The notes under the pieces are model-generated. The model saw only the letters and a program-made list of their open reading frames with translations. It had not been told where the DNA came from and made no database searches. Shown here piece by piece: positions 17,501 to 24,812 of a stretch of 64,000 bases of DNA. The DNA is from Opitutus sp. ER46 (GTDB taxonomy: Bacteria; Verrucomicrobiota; Verrucomicrobiia; Opitutales; Opitutaceae). Both the position numbers and the translations under genes were made by a program. The stretch spans positions 1-64,000 of the forward strand of contig NZ_QAYX01000016.1 in the NCBI RefSeq assembly GCF_003054705.1. Direction: 5' to 3'. Position 1 is the first letter of the stretch; each line of letters begins with the position of its first letter.

Positions 17501-17979
17501 GCGTCGATACCGACGGTGTAGAGCTGCCCGATAAAGTCGTTGGTGGAGCGCATGCGCGACCGGAACGCGATCTCGTTGGCGGTGTTCTTCCACGCCATGA
17601 CGATGTTGTTCGGCCCCATGCGGTCGGAGAGATCGTCGCGGCCGAGCGTCGCGGTGTACGTCAGGCGCTTCGGCACGCCGCCTTCGGCGGGCATGACGTA
17701 CACTTCCGTGTTGCCGTCGTATTGCGCGGTGAATGCGAGTTGCGAGCCGTCAGCCGAGAAGCGGGGGAACACGGCATAGCCAGGGCCATCGGTGAGGCGG
17801 CGGGCGACGCCACCGTCGACGCCGACAGTGTAGAGTTGTCCAGCGTAGCTGAACACGATCTGGTTCCCGTTGGTGGTGGGGAAGCGCAGGAGCCGCGTGG
17901 AATCGTCGGCGGCGCGTAGTGGGAGCAGGGCACTGGCCATGACGGCGAGCGCGCAGAAGGTGCGAACAGAGGTGCGCAT
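14566..17979 (-). CDS. Tricorn-like S41 family protease, exported
   Basis: A 1137-residue protein with a signal peptide (about residues 1-24, ending PLRAAD). The first two-thirds hold repeated beta-propeller blades with WSPDGRW, YSPDDTK and FSADGSQLAF motifs; a PDZ domain follows (ILAVNGKPVREMPNLYAALL), then the S41 protease domain with DVRGNGGG, NEFSASDGD (nucleophile serine region, near residue 1020) and WGGVVGIRG. Family members degrade peptides; with a signal peptide this one acts in the periplasm. A Lys/Asp/Ala-rich stretch of about 75 residues (near residues 550-625) is inserted between propeller parts. ATG 17979 is chosen because it starts the signal peptide. Confidence 0.93.
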   Translation of the reverse strand: MRTSVRTFCALAVMASALLPLRAADDSTRLLRFPTTNGNQIVFSYAGQLYTVGVDGGVARRLTDGPGYAVFPRFSADGSQLAFTAQYDGNTEVYVMPAEGGVPKRLTYTATLGRDDLSDRMGPNNIVMAWKNTANEIAFRSRMRSTNDFIGQLYTVGIDADLPKQIPVPRGGFLSYSPDDTKMAYNRIFREFRTWKRYKGGMADDVWVFDFKTGAVENISNNDAQDIIPMWAPTNRIYYISERTGRFNLFAYDLATKQTRQVTKFTDYDIKFPSIGKGGIVFEQAGYVWFFDLKTEQARRVPISVKEDFALARPEIKRVNDSISRVRPSPDGKRAVVGARGEVFTVPAKHGPVRNLTETSGVHERDAVWSPDGRWIAYISDQTGENEIWIRPQDGKGPAQQITRNADTYYYPATWSPDSRKLMFTDRMARLRYVDIETKEITLVEQATEFEINDFDWSPDSKWIAYVLPEKEGFNVRNDYGRLRLYSLESKQAQDLTDGWFNVSSPKFSEDGKFLAIASARDFDATYGNLEFNHIYVDMERVYLFTLAKDTDSPFKPRSDEVALGDEDKAKDEKKDAEAKPADASAKPEVAKANGAEKSDAAADKDDKKSDKKKKPVVVKVDFEGLSDRLVGLPVTPANYNVVHVSGDKVYYVRMSAMDAGEPGRPRGTFCLYDTKERKETELLSGVSGVTFTADGKKVLIAQRREYAIVDAPSAKVEIKEKDKLDLSGLTMNLDRAAEWKQIFDESWRQMRDFFYVPNMHGVDWPAIHDKYAALVPYVRHRNDLTYVIGEMISELSVGHAYVGGGDRQNTAPRIKTGLLGAEFSRDPASGAYRIDHIIRGENWQTQTRSPLTEIGVNAKEGEYVLAVNGKPVREMPNLYAALLDTVGKQVTLRLNAKPTDEGARDVVVVPIADEAPLYYYQEVQNRIAYVNQKTGGKVGYIHIPDMGPEGLNEFAKHFYPQLTKKALIIDVRGNGGGNVSAQVIERLRRQIVGWNVYRGAKPFTNPDATPMGPMIALCNEFSASDGDIFPFRFQKLKLGKVVGKRTWGGVVGIRGSLPFTDGGTLMRPEFTFYSVDGKRWEVEGHGVVPDIIVDNDPTREFKGEDQQLDRAIAEIMEELKTKEVTIPPVPPAPVKN

Positions 17980-18091
17980 CGGGGTATCGGAGCAAGGGTT
18001 GAGCCATCGGCAATGGTAATTTGACGAGTGGCCGGTCCCCTGCGACCGACCGCCGGCTGGCGGCGCCGAAACGCGGCGCTGACGCGCCGTG

Positions 18092-18310
18092 AGCCAGAGG
18101 CCGGAAGCCGGAGGCCAGTGGCCAGAAGTCGGAAGCCGGAAGCCAGAAACCGGAGGTCGGAAGCCGGAAAACTCAACGCTGGGAGGCAGATCAGACCGAT
18201 CGGACAGATGCGACGAAGCCGAACCGCCGCCAGTCTCCGGCGGTCCCGCAACCCCGGCCTCCGTCTTCAGGCTTCCGGCTTCTGGCCTCCGGCCTCTGGC
18301 TTCTGCCTGG
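18092..18310. repeat. Inverted-arm dispersed repeat (CCAGAAG/CCGGAAG family), copy 1
   Basis: Bases 18092-18170 consist of degenerate 7-mers such as GGAAGCC, CCAGAAG and GGAGGCC. Bases 18265-18310 carry the reverse complement type (GGCTTCCGGCTTCTGGCC). The arms can pair over a long imperfect stem. Between them is a GATC-type run (18187-18210) related to 2538-2574. The element separates the tricorn-like gene from the Hsp33-like gene and overlaps the latter's 3' end. Confidence 0.8.
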
Positions 18311-19106
18311 ACTGCGCGAGGTAGGCTTCCATCGCCTCGCGGGTGATCGTGTGTCGGGCGCCGCAGCGCGGGCAGCGGATCTCGAGCTTGGGATCGATGC
18401 CGAAAAGTCCCTCCGGGTCCTGCTGCATCGTCGGCGCAAGCACCTGCATCATCCGCTGCTGGTTGCAGCCGCAGTGCCACCGCTGGATGCGCCGCTCCAG
18501 CAGGACGAGTTGCTCGTGCTGGTCGAGGATCCGGACCTGCTCGACATCGAGTTGCCGGAACCATGTGAGGTCGCAGTCCGGATGTTCGCTCACCATCGCG
18601 AAATCCTCGTCGCCGAGCTGGAAGATCCGCGCCCCGCGTTGCTCGCTTTGGGCGTAGAACTTTTCGACCGCCGCCACCGGGTCGCTGCCTTCGAAGCTCA
18701 CCATGCTGCGGCGCTTCGGCTGGTTGCCGCGGACGACGTCGGCAAAAAACAGATTCTCGGGGCCTTCCTTCACGTTTTCGTCAAACACGCGGCCGGTCAC
18801 CGCCCCGGTGTCGTTGTCGCTCGTGAGGAACAGGTTCACCAGCGGCGCCTGGAAGTTCATCGTCCACGCGGTCATCTCGTTCCAGGGACGCGAGGCGCTG
18901 TGCAGGGTAAACACGGCGAGAGCGCGTTTGAACATCGCGTCGTGCTCGGGCGCCACCCGGATGTGGTGGGCGCCCAGGTGCAGGTAATAGTCGACAAACA
19001 GGTCGCCGAAATCCGCGCGAGCGAGGAGCGCGTTGCGATTGCGCACGAAGTAGGTGCGGACTTCCAGTCCGGGCTCGGCGGGATTGGGCGGTGTCGTTTC
19101 CGGCAT
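18267..19106 (-). CDS. hslO: Hsp33-like redox-regulated chaperone
   Basis: This 279-residue cytoplasmic protein resembles Hsp33, a holdase activated by oxidation. The four zinc-binding cysteines are present as WHCGC (Cys212, Cys214) and RCPRC (Cys245, Cys248), at the expected C-terminal place. The N-terminal domain is divergent, so the symbol is given with moderate confidence. The last 14 residues (QSRQKPEAGGQKPEA region) are encoded by the CCAGAAG-type repeat, so the stop codon lies inside a mobile-looking repeat and the tail is probably not native. The ATG at 19106 lies 5 bases past the stop of the preceding PD-(D/E)XK-like gene; the two are probably cotranscribed. Confidence 0.85.
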   Translation of the reverse strand: MPETTPPNPAEPGLEVRTYFVRNRNALLARADFGDLFVDYYLHLGAHHIRVAPEHDAMFKRALAVFTLHSASRPWNEMTAWTMNFQAPLVNLFLTSDNDTGAVTGRVFDENVKEGPENLFFADVVRGNQPKRRSMVSFEGSDPVAAVEKFYAQSEQRGARIFQLGDEDFAMVSEHPDCDLTWFRQLDVEQVRILDQHEQLVLLERRIQRWHCGCNQQRMMQVLAPTMQQDPEGLFGIDPKLEIRCPRCGARHTITREAMEAYLAQSRQKPEAGGQKPEA

Positions 19107-19111
19107 GCAGG

Positions 19112-19825
19112 TCACGTTTTGGGCAATTCGTCCGATGTCCAGCCACCAGGCGGAAACGCGACCCCTGCGGCGCGATTCACCGCGCGGGTGGCGGCCAGCG
19201 CGATGCATTCCAGCAGCGCGAGCCGCTGGGGCTCGGCCGCGGCGAGATCGGCGGGACGGCGCGCGAGGTGCAGGGTCTTGCCCCGCCGGACGAGAAGACC
19301 CCAGCCGGCGGGAATCTCGGCGTCGGCGAAGATCCCGTCTTCGGCAACGAGGTAGAGGAAGTCGGCGCAGCGATAGCGGAACATCTTCGCGAACTTCGTG
19401 CCGCGCATGACCTGGCGCTGGACGGTGGTGAGTTCGCTCAACACGGAGCGGTAGGCGTCGTGCTCGAGGCGCGAGAAGTCCCAGGTGTCGTATTCCGGCC
19501 AGAGCGCCTCACCGCGGCGCAGGTCGGGAAAGTGCGTGGCGAGGAGGTCCTCGAGGGTCTGCCGCCGGGCGAGCAGCTCCGCGAGCCGCCGGCGCGTGGC
19601 GTCCTCCGCATGGGCATCCTTGAGCAGGTCGGCCCGGGCCTGCTTGCATTCGAAGACTGCGGTCCGGCGATCGGGCCCCCGCCCGCAGGCGGCGACGTCC
19701 GCCCGGTAGCCGCTCCGCGGCACGCGGACCTCGAGGGCGCAGAGGGGGAAACCGTTGGTTTGCGCCCACGCGAGCGCAGCATGCTTCAGCGCGCGGTGCT
19801 GCAGGGTTTCTCCGCTGGAGTTCAT
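19112..19825 (-). CDS. PD-(D/E)XK nuclease-like protein
   Basis: A 237-residue protein with an N-terminal pattern typical of the PD-(D/E)XK nuclease fold: Glu32 in ALEVRVP, Asp43 in YRADVAA, and FECK with Glu59 and Lys61. This resembles MmcB-like or restriction-endonuclease-like small proteins. The C-terminal half (residues about 110-237) has no motif I recognise. DNA cleavage is plausible but unproven. The ATG at 19825 starts just before the conserved region; an upstream extension is Ala/Pro-rich. It lies directly upstream of the Hsp33-like gene on the minus strand. Confidence 0.72.
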   Translation of the reverse strand: MNSSGETLQHRALKHAALAWAQTNGFPLCALEVRVPRSGYRADVAACGRGPDRRTAVFECKQARADLLKDAHAEDATRRRLAELLARRQTLEDLLATHFPDLRRGEALWPEYDTWDFSRLEHDAYRSVLSELTTVQRQVMRGTKFAKMFRYRCADFLYLVAEDGIFADAEIPAGWGLLVRRGKTLHLARRPADLAAAEPQRLALLECIALAATRAVNRAAGVAFPPGGWTSDELPKT

Positions 19826-19911
19826 CGTCGGCGGCTGACGTTGCCCATCGCGGGGCTTAATGCCAGTCCCCGGGGCGGCTTGCTCGGCCGCGCGCGCCGG
19901 AGCGGGGGCGT

Positions 19912-20925
19912 TCAGGCACACATCAGAAAGTCGCGGCCCTCCACGTGGCCGGTCGCCGTGAGCTGCTCTCGGATGTACTCCCGGGCGCCGCGGTTGCTCA
20001 CGTAACCAAGAATGAGGCGGCTGCCCGGTGGAGGCAGCTCAGCGGGCGAGATCACGGGCACGCCGCCGACGACATGGCCGGCCTTCTTCGCGTCCACATC
20101 GATATACCCGGCGATCGCGATGCCGTGTGCTCCGAGGTGGGCGGCGCGTTTGCGGGTGTGTCGCCCTGCGCCCCAGATCCATACGGGAAGGCCCGGATGT
20201 CGGTTGATCTCGCGGGCGAGCCAGCCGGCCTTCACGGCGAAGAACTTCTCCGGCGCGTACCGTGGGTCGGCGCGCGACAGCCGCGTGGGCCCGTCGTTCC
20301 AGCGTAGCAGCGGGCGCGGGACCTTGCCCATGCGCACCCCGGCATCCGACCACCGCAGCCAGAGTTCGTAATCTTCGGGGAAGTCGCCGTCGCGGTAGCC
20401 GCCGTGGCGGGCCGCGATTTCGCGGCGGAACATCACGCTGGGGTGGGCGAACGGCGCCTCGATAAAGCGGTTGAGTGCGATCTCCTGAGGCGTCAGCAGC
20501 CCGTTGAGCCAGGCAACATGCAGGGCGTACCCGGCGCTGGCCTGGGCGTCGCCGCCAAACTCCACCTGGCACCCCACGAGCCCCAGCGCGGGATCCGCCA
20601 TGAGCGCCGCGACCTGCGCCGCCAGGCGTTCAGGATGAGATTCATCGTCGGCGTCCATCCGCGCGATGAGCTCGCCGCGTGCCTCCGCCAGGCCACGGGT
20701 GAGCGCTGCCACGAGGCCGGCGTGCGGCTGGCCGAGGAGGCGCACCCGGGCATCGGTGGCCGCCGCGCCGCGGACCAATTCTGCAGTGCCGTCAGTGGAG
20801 CCGTCGTCCACCACGAGGAGTTCCCAGTCCGACAGCGTCTGTTCGCGGATGCTGGCGATCGCCCGGGCCAGGGTGCCCGCGGCTTGGTAGGCCGGCAGGA
20901 GAATCGAAACGCGGGGCGCGCTCAC
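19912..20925 (-). CDS. Family 2 glycosyltransferase
   Basis: This 337-residue protein begins with VSAPRVSILLPAYQAAG, the standard start of the GT-A fold of family 2. VVDDGSTDGT and RMDADDESHP are the nucleotide- and metal-binding motifs, and PEDYELWLRW contains the likely catalytic acidic residues. The last 90 residues (WIWGAGRHTRKRAAHLGAHG onward) resemble a nucleotide-binding Rossmann-like strand with GAG and probably form a separate domain. It probably transfers a sugar to a cell-surface glycan. The start is a GTG at 20925 whose bases overlap the TGA of msrA, showing translational coupling. Confidence 0.87.
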   Translation of the reverse strand: MSAPRVSILLPAYQAAGTLARAIASIREQTLSDWELLVVDDGSTDGTAELVRGAAATDARVRLLGQPHAGLVAALTRGLAEARGELIARMDADDESHPERLAAQVAALMADPALGLVGCQVEFGGDAQASAGYALHVAWLNGLLTPQEIALNRFIEAPFAHPSVMFRREIAARHGGYRDGDFPEDYELWLRWSDAGVRMGKVPRPLLRWNDGPTRLSRADPRYAPEKFFAVKAGWLAREINRHPGLPVWIWGAGRHTRKRAAHLGAHGIAIAGYIDVDAKKAGHVVGGVPVISPAELPPPGSRLILGYVSNRGAREYIREQLTATGHVEGRDFLMCA

Positions 20926-21461
20926 GGCGCGTGGCCGGAGACGAGCGCGTGCTCGAGCTTCCGCAGCTTCGGGGCGATCACGTAGGTGCAGTAGCCCTGG
21001 TCGGGGTGCCGGGCGAAGTAGTCGTGATGGTATTCCTCGGCGGGCCAGAATTGCTTGAGCGGCGCGATCTCGGTCGTGATCGGGTCCTGGACGCGCTTCG
21101 CCGCCTCGATGAGCGACTTTTCGGCCGCGGCCATCTGATCGTCGTCTACGCAAAGGATGATCGACCGGTACTGCGGGCCGAGGTCGTTCCCCTGGCCATC
21201 AGCCTGCGTCGGGTTGTGGATCCGCCAAAAGAGCTCGAGCAGGCGCTCGAGGGAGACCTGACGCGGATCGAACTCGATCTTCACCACCTCGGCATGTCCG
21301 GTCTGATGCGCGCAGACCTGCTCATAGGTAGGCTCGGGTTCGTCGCCGCCGGCATAGCCGGGCGTCACCGCCCGCACGCCGGGCACGAGCTTGAAGGCAG
21401 CCTCGGTGCACCAGAAGCAACCGCCGCCGAGGACGATCGATGCGGTATCCGGTGGGTTCAT
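20922..21461 (-). CDS. msrA: Peptide methionine sulfoxide reductase MsrA
   Basis: A 179-residue MsrA, the enzyme that reduces the S-epimer of methionine sulfoxide in oxidised proteins. The active-site motif GGGCFWCTEAAF (Cys15) is intact, as are VTPGYAGG, TGHAEVVKIEFDP and the C-terminal HPDQGYCTYVIAPK, which holds a resolving cysteine candidate. No signal peptide is seen, so it acts in the cytoplasm. Its stop overlaps the start of the glycosyltransferase. It is transcribed away from the CHASE3 gene on the other strand. Confidence 0.96.
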   Translation of the reverse strand: MNPPDTASIVLGGGCFWCTEAAFKLVPGVRAVTPGYAGGDEPEPTYEQVCAHQTGHAEVVKIEFDPRQVSLERLLELFWRIHNPTQADGQGNDLGPQYRSIILCVDDDQMAAAEKSLIEAAKRVQDPITTEIAPLKQFWPAEEYHHDYFARHPDQGYCTYVIAPKLRKLEHALVSGHAP

Positions 21462-21637
21462 GCGGTTGGCGAGGGCTGGTGCTGGCTGTTCCTCTGGAAA
21501 GTCATCATGGGCTCGGAACCGCCGGGTTGGGTTCGGCGCGTACGTTCGTCCGCGGGGTACGACCGTGCAAGCCGCTTGTGCATCTTCGTTTTCCCCCAGC
21601 TAGATCGGGGGCCGGGCTGAACCTCCCGGGCGGGGCC

Positions 21638-22501
21638 ATGTCATTTGTGCTCCGCTGCATGCAAACCTCCGCCCGCGCGCTGATCCTCTCCCGTCCCGCC
21701 GTGTTCGCCACGCTGCTGGCGGCGTTCGGTCTCGTCATCGCCTCAGGCGTCCTGGCGGCGTTCTCCACGCACCAAGTGGCTGCGGCTGACCGGCGCGCGG
21801 CGCATGCCCAGCAAACGCTCGTCACGCTCAACGGGCTGCTGGCCACGATGAACGAGGCGGAGACCGCCCAGCGCGGTTTTCTGCTCACGCATGACGACAA
21901 GTACCTGGCGCCTTATGAGGCGGCGCGGCCGCGCTATCGCCAGGAGCTGGCGGCGCTGGCGCGGCAATTTGACCAGGACCTGGTCGCCCGACGGGGGCTG
22001 GAGGAACTGACCCGACTGTGCGATGCGCGCTTTGCCGAGATCGAGCGCACCGTCAACCTGCGCCGCGAGCACGGCATCGCGCCGGCGCTGAATGTCATCG
22101 AGTCCGACGAGGGCTGGCGCGTGATGCAGCAGGTGCGCGAAAAGCTGACCGCGCTGCAGCGCGAGGAGCTGTCGGGCATCGCCCAACTCACGGCCACCGC
22201 GGCGCACCAGGCGCGCACCTACGAATTGCTGCATATGGCGCTGCTGGCGGTCGCCGCCGCGCTGGCCGGGACCGTGGCCTGGATGCTCGCGCGGCGACTC
22301 CACCAACTGGAAGGGCTCATCAAGGTGTGCGCGTGGACGCACCGCGTGCAGTGGGAGGGAAAATGGATCCGCTTCGAGGAGTACCTGGCGCGACGGTTCA
22401 ACCTGCAGTGCACGCACGGTATTTCGGACGAAGCCGCCCGGCAGATGCGGGAGGAGATCGAGAAGACGCCCATCGACGCCGATCCCGAACTGAAGGGTTG
22501 A
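21638..22501 (+). CDS. CHASE3-domain membrane protein with a degenerate CSWCKKIR-type tail
   Basis: This 287-residue protein has a first membrane helix (about residues 20-42), a periplasmic helical CHASE3-like domain (residues 45-190; MNEAETAQRGFLLTHDDKYL is typical), a second helix (about 195-215) and a short cytoplasmic tail. It has no kinase, cyclase or methyl-accepting domain. The tail, VCAWTHRV...EEYLARRF...THGISDEA, looks like a degenerate version of the CSWCKKIR...HGICPEC module common at the end of signalling proteins, with most cysteines lost. Function is unknown. Two ATGs (21638, 21659) are possible. It is divergent from msrA and upstream of the ribB-type gene. Confidence 0.75.
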   Translation: MSFVLRCMQTSARALILSRPAVFATLLAAFGLVIASGVLAAFSTHQVAAADRRAAHAQQTLVTLNGLLATMNEAETAQRGFLLTHDDKYLAPYEAARPRYRQELAALARQFDQDLVARRGLEELTRLCDARFAEIERTVNLRREHGIAPALNVIESDEGWRVMQQVREKLTALQREELSGIAQLTATAAHQARTYELLHMALLAVAAALAGTVAWMLARRLHQLEGLIKVCAWTHRVQWEGKWIRFEEYLARRFNLQCTHGISDEAARQMREEIEKTPIDADPELKG

Positions 22502-22553
22502 GGCGGCCGGGGCGCGGCGCGGCGAGGCCGAAGAGGGAGGGGTGGCGGCACGG

Positions 22554-22582
22554 TTGACAGCTCCCGGGACAGCAGGAAGCTA
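22554..22582 (+). promoter_or_regulatory. Possible sigma-70-type promoter of the riboflavin operon
   Basis: TTGACA (22554-22559) is a perfect -35 box. A weak AAGCTA (22577-22582) lies 17 bases downstream as a -10 candidate. There is no room for a full FMN riboswitch between the preceding stop and the ATG at 22600. Confidence 0.4.
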
Positions 22583-22599
22583 GACCCTCCCGTAAACAT

Positions 22600-23712
22600 A
22601 TGAGCGCCACTGAGCAGCCGACCTTTGATTCCGTTGAGTCAGCCATCGCGGATATTGCCGCTGGCCGGCTTGTCATCGTCACCGACGACGAGAACCGCGA
22701 AAACGAGGGCGACCTGATCATGGCGGCCGAGAAGGCGACGCCGGAGACGGTCAACATGATGATCCGCTACGGCAGCGGCATTGTCTGCGTGCCGACGGTC
22801 GAGCCGCAGCTGCGCCGGCTCGGGCTGGGACCCATGGTGGCGCGAAACCGCGAGTCGCACCGCACGGATTTCACCGTGAGCGTGGACGCCGCGGAGGGAA
22901 TTTCCACGGGTATCAGCGCTTACGACCGCGCGCGCACGATCCGGCTGCTGGCCGACCCGATGTCGCGGCCGGAGCAGTTGGTGCAGCCCGGTCACGTGTT
23001 TCCGCTGCGGGCGCGCCCGGGCGGCGTGCTGGAGCGGGCCGGGCACACCGAGGCGGCCGTCGACCTGGCCACGCTCGCGGGCCTCACGCCGATGGGCGTG
23101 CTCTGCGAACTGGTGAACGACGACGGCACCGTGCAGCGGCTGCCCCAGCTGCAGGAGTTCAAGCGCAAGTTCGGACTCAGGCTGATCTCGATCGCCGACC
23201 TCATCGAGTACCGCGCCCGGCGGGATCACCTTGTCGAACAGGTGCTCACGCGCCCGTTCCCGACCGAGTTCGGTGACTTCACGCTGTCCGCGTTCAAGAG
23301 CCGCCTGGATGCGCGCCTGCACTTTGCCCTCACCATGGGAAAGCTCGGGCCGGATCCGGTGCTGGTGCGCGTGCACAGCGAGAACGTCCTCAGCGACGTG
23401 TTCCGCGCCAAGGGCCTGCCTGGTCACCAACTGCTCACCGATTCGCTCGCGGCGGTCGCCCGCGCCGGCCGCGGCGTGGTGTTGTACATGCAGCCGACAA
23501 ACCCAGGCGACGTGCTCCTCGGCTGCCTCAACGCCCAGCCCGGGGAGGTGCCCCCGCCGATGAGCCTCCGCGATTACGGCATGGGCGCGCAGATCCTCTC
23601 CCTCCTTGGGCTCAGCAAAATCCGCCTCATGTCCAGCAGCACTCGCAAGGTCGTGGGTCTGGATGGCTATGGGCTGGAGATTGTTGAGCAAGTGCCACCG
23701 GCTGGCGCCTGA
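22600..23712 (+). CDS. ribB: 3,4-dihydroxy-2-butanone-4-phosphate synthase fused to a degenerate GTP cyclohydrolase II domain
   Basis: A 370-residue protein of riboflavin synthesis. The first domain (residues 1-205) is RibB: DDENRENEGDLIMAAE, HRTDFTVSVDA and HVFPLRARPGGVLERAGHTEAAVDL carry the acidic and histidine residues needed to turn ribulose-5-phosphate into the 4-carbon precursor. The second half is RibA-shaped, but the zinc site is gone: where active enzymes have cysteines after RVHSE, this one reads RVHSENVLSDVF and lacks the C-x-C that follows. It therefore probably has no GTP cyclohydrolase II activity, like the ribBX variant known in Proteobacteria. The lumazine synthase gene follows. 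Confidence 0.93.
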   Translation: MSATEQPTFDSVESAIADIAAGRLVIVTDDENRENEGDLIMAAEKATPETVNMMIRYGSGIVCVPTVEPQLRRLGLGPMVARNRESHRTDFTVSVDAAEGISTGISAYDRARTIRLLADPMSRPEQLVQPGHVFPLRARPGGVLERAGHTEAAVDLATLAGLTPMGVLCELVNDDGTVQRLPQLQEFKRKFGLRLISIADLIEYRARRDHLVEQVLTRPFPTEFGDFTLSAFKSRLDARLHFALTMGKLGPDPVLVRVHSENVLSDVFRAKGLPGHQLLTDSLAAVARAGRGVVLYMQPTNPGDVLLGCLNAQPGEVPPPMSLRDYGMGAQILSLLGLSKIRLMSSSTRKVVGLDGYGLEIVEQVPPAGA

Positions 23713-23780
23713 CGCTGCGGCGCGCTTGCCGGAGATTCGAGTTGCGGACAACCCGTTTGGCCTAGCGAATAACCCGTTTC

Positions 23781-24254
23781 ATGAGCCTGGATGCGCCACA
23801 AGCCCGTGTCATCGATGGTGCCGGATTCCGATTCGGCATCGCGGCGGCGCGTTTCAACGAGGAGTTCACCGACGGGCTCCTCGCGAACGTGCAGGCCGGG
23901 CTGCGGGCCGCCGGCGTGCCGGAGGGCAACATCGCTGTCCTGCGCGTTCCCGGTTCGCACGAAGTGCCATGGGCGGTGCAGACCCTCGCCGTGCGCAGCC
24001 AGTGTGACTGCCTGATCGGCCTCGGCGTGTTGATCGCCGGGGACACCAACCATCACGAGATGGTGGGACAGAGCGTTTCCCAGGCGCTGCAGGACGTGGC
24101 CCTCAGCACCCGGACTCCGGTGATCAATGGCGTGATCGTGGTGAACTCCCGGGACCAGGCGCGCGAGCGCTGCATCGGCGGGATCAACCGCGGCGCCGAA
24201 TTCGCGCAGGCCGCGCTGGAGATGGCCGCGTTGCGCAGGAAATTTCCCCGATGA
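23781..24254 (+). CDS. ribH: 6,7-dimethyl-8-ribityllumazine synthase
   Basis: This 157-residue protein makes lumazine from the RibB product and the pyrimidine intermediate, the next-to-last step of riboflavin formation. Typical motifs are RFNEEFTDGLL near the start, VPGSHEVPWAVQ (residues about 55-66) and LIAGDTNHHEMVGQSVSQAL, with the catalytic histidine in NHHE. It usually assembles into a 60-subunit or pentameric particle. It follows ribB by 68 bases and overlaps nusB by four. Confidence 0.96.
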   Translation: MSLDAPQARVIDGAGFRFGIAAARFNEEFTDGLLANVQAGLRAAGVPEGNIAVLRVPGSHEVPWAVQTLAVRSQCDCLIGLGVLIAGDTNHHEMVGQSVSQALQDVALSTRTPVINGVIVVNSRDQARERCIGGINRGAEFAQAALEMAALRRKFPR

Positions 24255-24700
24255 GCAAAGCCCAGTTCGCCCAACGGCGCGACGGTCGCGTCGCGGCGCT
24301 CCAGTTCCTCTACGCGTGGAGTCTCAACGCGCCCAAGAATCTCACGGATGACCTCCGCGTGTTCTTCGAAAACTGCGAGCATCCGCGTGACCACTACTCC
24401 TTCGGCGAAGAGCTGATCCACGGCACGATCGAGCACATCGAGGACATCGACGGCCGCATCCGGACGCTCGCCCAGAACTGGGAGTTCGACCGCATCGCCA
24501 AGATCGACCTCGCGATCCTCCGGCTCGCGATGTTCGAGATGATCTACCGGAAGGACATTCCGCCGGTGGTCTCGATCAACGAAGCCATCGACCTTTCGAA
24601 GCAGTTCTCGAACGCCGACGCCAAACGCTTCATCAACGGCATCCTCGACCGCCTGAAAGATCAGATCGGCCGGGACGCCCGCCGAGCGGACGCCGGCTGA
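24251..24700 (+). CDS. nusB: Transcription antitermination factor NusB
   Basis: A 149-residue, all-helical RNA-binding protein. It works with NusE (S10) at boxA sites in rRNA operons. The N-terminal basic part (RRDGRVAALQFLYAW) and the C-terminal LRLAMFEMIYRKDIPPVVSINEAIDLSKQF segment are the family signatures. The ATG overlaps the ribH stop by four bases, a very common ribH-nusB arrangement. Confidence 0.97.
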   Translation: MSKAQFAQRRDGRVAALQFLYAWSLNAPKNLTDDLRVFFENCEHPRDHYSFGEELIHGTIEHIEDIDGRIRTLAQNWEFDRIAKIDLAILRLAMFEMIYRKDIPPVVSINEAIDLSKQFSNADAKRFINGILDRLKDQIGRDARRADAG

Positions 24701-24812
24701 GGACCCAACCGCCGCCGGGGCCCACGACAGGGCGGACGCGTTAGGCGACACTGGCGCGCGCGTGGTTCCCGGTTATCGTCTCGCTCCCACTGCCGCCCAC
24801 TTTCCCTCTCCC

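Noticed and set aside
17980-18564. N-terminal extension of the tricorn-like protein
   Set aside because: The frame stays open upstream, but the sequence crosses the repeat element and the Hsp33-like gene; the signal peptide starts at 17979.
22502-22599. FMN riboswitch before the riboflavin genes
   Set aside because: Only 98 bases are available and none of the conserved FMN aptamer segments is recognisable.
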